DNA of 64,000 nucleotides, taken from contig JAGVSM010004566.1 of the NCBI GenBank assembly GCA_022494885.1, positions 124,001 to 188,000 on the forward strand, in the 5' to 3' direction. Made by a program: the position numbers and the translations under genes. The DNA is from Micrasema longulum. Its lineage: Eukaryota > Arthropoda > Insecta > Trichoptera > Brachycentridae. This document shows, piece after piece, positions 59,043 to 64,000 of the stretch (within the stretch, counting starts at the first letter, position 1; each line of letters starts with the position of its first letter). Under the pieces are notes generated by a model. That model was not told where the DNA came from. It saw only the letters and a program-made list of their open reading frames with translations, and did no database searches.

Positions 59043-59309
59043 ATCATCATCATCATCATTCCCTTTTCGCAACTAATAGTGCATAGGGCACTGCGTTGAA
59101 CCACCAATCACGGTGAATCTTCATCATTTTTGTTACATAAAGGTAAAATGATCAGTCTTCCGCTTCAGGTACCAGTCCGGGAACTATAAAATATTCTAGT
59201 GTGAAATCACCTTTTTAAATTAATATTTCATATCAACCATGTCGGGAATCGAACCCGAGACCTCTTGCATGGTAGGCAAAACGCGCTTACCATTACACCA
59301 CGAGGCTGA
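59043..59309 (-). repeat. tRNA-derived SINE, best-preserved copy
   Basis: On the - strand the head has the A box TGGTGTAATGG (complement of 59290-59300) and the B box GGTTCGATTCC (complement of 59245-59255), the polymerase III promoter of tRNA-derived SINEs. The body has CTGGTACCTGAAGCGG, and the end carries GATGATGATGATGATTA. It is about 267 bp. The intact boxes make it the youngest-looking copy here. Confidence 0.88.
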
Positions 59310-59864
59310 CAATCATAACATGGTTTTTGATAATCATATAATGGTTTTTGTCCGTATGGGCGACTCTATTAACCAGTGGCGTATTTTCACTCTAACTTTA
59401 AGGTTTCATCAGTAATACATAATTATTCTTAAATATATGGAACAAGAGTTCCTTGGCTGCGCCATATTGTATTTTTCTGGTATTTTTCTTAGACTTCTTG
59501 GAAGCCTTAAATTAATTAAAGATAATGAAAACTTTTAATAAAATTTTCAAATTTTCACAAGTATTCTTATGGCTTAATATTACGAACAAGTAAATATTAT
59601 ATGTTTACAGTTTTATCTCATAAAAAATAATCATGACCTTGAGTACGCATTACTTATATCTTTTTTTGATAGATTAAAAATGTGCTACTTTTTAAAATCA
59701 AGGTTAATTTATATAGTCCAAATTAATGCTCGAGCTTGAAGATGATAAATATGAAAAAATAAAGATGTGGTGAACTAAATGTTCAAGATCGCGTTTATTT
59801 ATCAAATTTATTTGAATATTTAGTTTGAATAAAAGATATGACAAAATTTTATACAATTTTTCTC

Positions 59865-60030
59865 TAAATCATCATCAGCAACATCATTTCCTTATCCTTA
59901 GACCTAGTAGTGCATAGGGCACGTCATTAATACTCTTATCGCAGTGTATCAAAGTTCATTTGATTACACACGAAGGCTAGATTTTCCGTCAGTTCAGGGA
60001 GTAACAAATATTGTATTAAAAATAATACGT
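59865..60030 (-). repeat. SINE 3' fragment
   Basis: CATCATCAGCAACATCATTT, TAGTGCATAGGGCACG and CGAAGGCTAGATTTTC are the diverged 3' part of the main SINE. Confidence 0.6.
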
Positions 60031-60260
60031 GCCATAGTAGTTACACAAAAATACAAAACCAAAGCGCTTACATTTTGCGCAACTACTATGGTAAAGCTGT
60101 AAAGTGAGATTTGCTAGTTTGAGTAACTAGTGTCCTGACAAAGAAACGACTACGTCTCGAAACTAGTTAACATAGAAAAATCGGTTAGTAGTTACGTACA
60201 AATATTTACTTACATTTTTATTTAAATGTTTGATAGCGAAGTAAATGCCAATACTTTGAA
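60030..60260. repeat. Fold-back family fragment
   Basis: It has GCGCAACTACTATGGTAAAG, TCCTGACAAAGAAACGACTA, CGTCTCGAAACTAG and CATAGAAAAATCGGTTAGTA; it is one arm plus part of the centre of the 57.6-kb element. Confidence 0.65.
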
Positions 60261-60330
60261 TTAATTTAAATGTTTGTAGTCAATGATTAGATTTCACCCC
60301 CTAGGGAGTTATTTAGATTAACGTTTGAAC

Positions 60331-60530
60331 CGGGTTGTGGTCCCGTGGCTAGTGTCGCGGACTCACGGATCCGAAGTCCAAGGTTCACACCTCAGTCTAC
60401 CACATCTTAGTTTCCATTTTCTAATAATGAGTTATTTATAACTCGTTGAAAATGGACCTTGAAATTAAATTATTTGGGTAACTCATAAGACGAAAAAAAC
60501 GTATTTCAACAGAGATAAAGAATTAAGTTA
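60331..60530 (+). repeat. Composite SINE, head and link
   Basis: GGTTGTGGTCCCGTGGCTAG and CAAGGTTCACACCTCAGTC form the tRNA-like head. The link ends in TTTCAACAGAGATAAAGAA, the start of the body; the body itself is cut off by the fold-back element at 60546. Confidence 0.68.
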
Positions 60531-60545
60531 ATATAATATTAATAC

Positions 60546-60906
60546 GATGTAATAACTTATATTTACATATAAGTTCATTATTAAAAAAATACTTGGTACA
60601 CTTCCACTTATTTATTTTGACCAATTAGCGCTTTCACCCTCTAATGAGCATCTTCAGACTGGTAAATATTTTACAGTGTATGGATAATTTATATAAAACT
60701 AACTATTATCTTAAGTTTAGGTACATTTAAAAATAAGTTGAAAAAAAATACAATACGCAATATTGCAATGGAACAGAGTGAGACAAATGATCGAAACACG
60801 TGTTGGCGGTGTACTTTAAGAGGATATTCTATGTTACAATGTACAGGGAAGTGTACCAAGTATTTTTAAAATTAATAACTTATATGTAAATATAAGTTAT
60901 TACATC
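60546..60906. repeat. Fold-back element with 60-bp inverted ends
   Basis: The left arm 60546-60605 (GATGTAATAACTTATATTTA ... ACTTGGTACACTTCC) is mirrored at about 60847-60906 with few differences. The centre has TTAGCGCTTTCACCCTCTAA, AGCATCTTCAGACTGG and CGAAACACGTGTTGGCGG. Confidence 0.8.
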
Positions 60907-61509
60907 ATTACAATGGAATTCCATCATGAATTGTCAATAAATAATTTAAATGAAATAATATTAATATCTTTAAATCCGACTATTTTACATCTTTTTTATT
61001 CTTACATACATACATGTATGTATATTATTCTTGTTATTTTAATTTTTTAATACCTATTGTTATTTAATTTTTGTATTTCTAACTAACTCGTTATTTTGTT
61101 TTTTTTTTATTTATCTTTTTATTAATAAGTTTTATAAAAGGTACATGTTTTTTTTTTAATTCTATCCAGATCTACTTTTATACATCTCGTAAATGTTTTC
61201 ACTTTAACTCTCCAAAAAAAGAGACTAACTCTTGTGCTTGGAGAGTGACTTACACTGTTGTAGTTGTTTATTTATAAGAGTTTACATAATTTTAAATTTA
61301 CGAGTTTATGGGAAAAAAATAAAAACATAGGATATATAAAGAAAGAAACATAAAACAATAATACATTCATACTAACTAAAATTTAATGTGGTTTTTACAC
61401 GTGTTCAAAAAATGTCTTTAGATTTACTTTAAATTTATTTATTGATATATTATTTTGAATAGTTTTTAGTTCATTAATTATATATTGTAAAAGGCACTTG
61501 TGCCGTATA

Positions 61510-61940
61510 ACAAATTAATAAATATTATGGAAGTCTAAGAATTAACAAGGTTTATCGACTTGTAGAATTTAGAACGCTTCTGATTGTTGAAAGCCTTTGA
61601 AATATGGTGCTAGAGGGGGATTTTTAAATTCTCCTGGGTGGACAGAGTAAGAAACGATGACGTTCTCCAACATATGAATAAGATAAAGAGGTACTGAAGA
61701 CCATAAAGAAAAAACAACTTCAGTACTTTGGGCATGCTATGAAGGCGGAAAATATAACATATTACAAGTAATTCTGCAGAGAAGGATTGAAGGAAGACGC
61801 AGTGCAGGTAGAAGGCGTATCTCTTGACTAAAGAACTTACGTAGCTGGTTTTATTGCAGCACTCAGTCCTTGTTCAAGGCAGAATTGCTGCGAGGATTTC
61901 CAACCTCCATCGGGGAGAGAAAAGATAAGAAGAAGAAGAT
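61510..61940 (+). mobile_element. Decayed LINE ORF2 C-terminal fragment
   Basis: Broken + strand readings follow the SWVDRVRND-VL--M ... KKQLQYFGHAM ... EGRRSAGRRRISWL-NLRSW ... RIAARISNL order of RTE-type ORF2 tails. Stops and frame shifts throughout show that it is dead. The end near 61930 is GAAGAAGAAG. Confidence 0.65.
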
Positions 61941-61944
61941 GGAT

Positions 61945-62115
61945 CACTGGCTGGTTTAACTGTATAACATCCATATTTTGTTTAAACATCCATGTTTATT
62001 TAAATCCTTCATCTCTCGATTTTTGTGAAGTTAAAGATCTGAAACGTATATTGATGTGAGAGATTCATCTAACTGAATTATTTCATCTACTAGGCAACTT
62101 TTGAAACCAATTTTT
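61945..62115 (+). repeat. SINE-body repeat fragment
   Basis: GGATCACTGGCTGGTTTAAC, TTAAACATCCATG and TGTGAAGTTAAAGATCTGAA match the family; CTACTAGGCAAC closes it as near 23767. Confidence 0.65.
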
Positions 62116-62489
62116 TGTTTTTATACTTTTTGGACCATTTGGTTTTCGGAAAGGTATTTATTTTTATCTTCTTAATTGGTATTAAATATGTTTAAGAATT
62201 TCTATGTAAATGGCTATTATTTCTGGGAAATCCTCGTTTACGCTTATCGTTTTACCTTCATATTTTATAAACATAAGATGAATAACAAGCAATATTAATA
62301 ATATGTAAAATTGACGTCATCAGCACGTGGATAAGGCGTGAGTAAGGAGTGATATAGACGAAGAAAGAAGCGTATTACGCGTGCTTAAGCAATAATCAAT
62401 ATTAAATGTGTTCCGGTAAAAGGAAGTAACTCACAAGACTCAAATTTTATAAACGGCCCAAGAATTCTTTAAGGTTCCTATGGCAGATA

Positions 62490-62735
62490 TACATCATCAT
62501 CATAATTTCTCTTTCCTCACATAATGGTGCAAAGGGCAATGCATTGGTACTCCAATTGCAGCGTATCTGGAGCATTACCGTTTAATGGAAGGTAAGTTGA
62601 TCAGTCTAGCGCTACAGGCGCCAGTCTAGGAACAATAAATATTGCAATTTAGAAACATCTTCTCCTGCCAGGGATCGGCCCTAGAACCTCAAGCAATGTA
62701 GACGACGCGCTTATAACACTGGGCAACGATATATT
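62490..62735 (-). repeat. tRNA-derived SINE copy
   Basis: CATCATCATAATTTCTCTTT tail, ATAATGGTGCAAAGGGCAAT, GCTACAGGCGCCAGTCTAGG body and a degraded head near GGGATCGGCCCTAGAACCTC. Confidence 0.75.
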
Positions 62736-63589
62736 ATTATTATTTTGTCTCAGAAAGAAAAATATGTTATTCTAATAGTATTTTTTTCTCCTGAATTTAA
62801 ATATTATATCTGTTTTTCGCTATCACACAAAGTTTCCAAGATAAAGGTGTTAATAAAAAGCGGAGTGTATAATGTAAAAGGAACATCATTCAATTGTATA
62901 CAAACTTGAAGTATTTGAATCAAGGAAAGGAGCACGGGAATGGACCTACCTTTGATGCGATGAGGATGTTTTTAATATTAGCACACTGGATGCTAAAGTT
63001 CACTATGAATTATTTAATGATTTATGATAACTTTAATAACGACGCGCGACAATTCTAAAAATTCTTATGCCATGTGTTGTAAAGTCAAAATTTTGTTTAC
63101 AATGTTCCAAATCCAAATGTTGTATTTTTATAAATCTTCTATCTTGCTGTTAGATAGGTGCCATAAAGTAAGGTCGGGGGAAGGATAGGAAAGAAAAGTA
63201 TTCGGCCAGGAAAAAAATCGATAAATGCTGTTTTATACTAAACGATAAGCATTTATAATTTCAAATATTTTAGTACTTTTTCCATTCTTAACTGCATGCT
63301 ATTCAAACATCAGAAAATCAGATTTACCTATAAACTGTAACATTTTTTTAATGCTGTCAAGTTACATTCTTCAGTGGATTCAATAGTTTCACATTTTTTT
63401 TTATAATGCATTAGTGATCGTATTTGTAGACTCAAAAATATTCCCTCTTTAATTTTTGCATCACTTACTAGAGAAAACTTATGTTTGAGGTACATGAACC
63501 AGTAGTAATTTACATAGCTTTGATGACTGTAGATGATGGAGAAATTCCGATTACATATTAGAAAACAGAATAAAAAAACTGCATCAAGT
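62736..63589. other. AT-rich non-coding sequence
   Basis: No gene or repeat was recognised. The 97-codon frame at 63328-63621 (- strand) has no known domain and no coding-like composition. Confidence 0.5.
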
Positions 63590-63838
63590 TTAGCTATTGG
63601 TCCCCGTGAGATAAAAATCACGTTGACCAGTTGACCTGAACAACATCGCTCTGGATATTGATCTGTTCCATGTATCCGAAGGGGTTTTCCGGAGCAGGAT
63701 TCTTCGACTACTTTGACATGAGTCTCTTTCCTGTATTTTTTTTTTCTTTTTTATAATATGGACGTATTGAATATATTTTTGGAATGTATATTTTATATTT
63801 AAAATAAATAAATTGAATTGAATTGAATTGAATTGAAA
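63590..63838 (+). mobile_element. LINE 3' end with (TTGAA)n tail
   Basis: The 3' part ends in AAATAAATAAATTGAATTGA and further TTGAA units (63803-63838). Such a pentamer tail after an AATAAA word is typical of some LINE families. The upstream GGTTTTCCGGAGCAGGATTC belongs to the same insertion. No ORF2 part was recognised. Confidence 0.6.
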
Positions 63839-64000
63839 TAGTTAAAAACTCTAGTCTTTCGGGAGATTGGAATGAAGCTTCCAAATCTAGAGTTTAGTTA
63901 ATCTAATGTCAGTTCACTGGTTTTGTTATCCCTGCCGACAGTGATTTTGTAGCGTTCGAAAAAGGCAGCTTGTCCACCACATCTAATTACATAAGCCACA

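Noticed and set aside
59230..59309. A tRNA gene on the - strand
   Set aside because: A and B boxes are good, but the sequence continues into the SINE body and the (GATGAT)n tail shared with several other copies.

Overview
The window is AT-rich animal nuclear DNA, almost certainly from a moth or butterfly. Three things point there: intron-interrupted coding sequence with GT..AG junctions, a Helitron 3' end of the kind common in Lepidoptera, and several tRNA-derived SINE families mixed with non-LTR retrotransposon remnants. There are no bacterial-type operons, no CRISPR array and no free-standing RNA gene that I can support.

Only one host gene is recognisable. It lies on the + strand and is present as its last six coding exons: 5519-5668, 6467-6535, 8339-8586, 28670-28784, 41423-41605 and 48219-48562. 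Every junction is AG/GT and every phase matches, giving 368 complete codons plus a stop. The protein has the second half of one Ig domain, one complete Ig domain, one FN3 domain, then a short hydrophobic segment and a basic tail. It is an NCAM/Fasciclin-2-type neural cell adhesion molecule. From memory of the families it fits best the single-FN3 insect protein encoded by Drosophila fipi (CG15630) rather than Fas2 itself, which has two FN3 domains. The 5' exons lie beyond the left edge.

Almost everything else is introns of about 0.8, 1.8, 20, 12.6 and 6.6 kb, plus roughly 15 kb of 3' flank, all packed with transposon remains. These include: a YADD-type LINE in three copies (1463-1890 +, about 3160-3770 -, about 26740-28100 +); other LINE tails; a Penelope-like element with a GIY-YIG-like end (11060-11640); two near-identical 854/855-bp internally deleted Tigger/pogo-like transposons in opposite orientation (13923-14776 and 45989-46843); TIR elements at 17713-18239, 42370-42919 and 56062-57577; a Helitron end at 38998; fold-back elements at about 7660-7998, 57590-58043 and 60546-60906; and many SINE copies.

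The most notable signals are: the unusual C-terminus of the adhesion protein; the one-base difference that leaves one Tigger copy in frame and the other broken; a perfect 37-bp fold-back inside a SINE that looks like a template-switch event; a strong 16-bp hairpin at 51596-51632; and three unassigned segments (a GC-richer open frame at 15015-15302 on the - strand, a poly(A)-tailed retroposed segment at about 12715-13430, and a TIR element with a spliced-looking terminal exon at 56605-56838). I found no clearly new defence or metabolic system.
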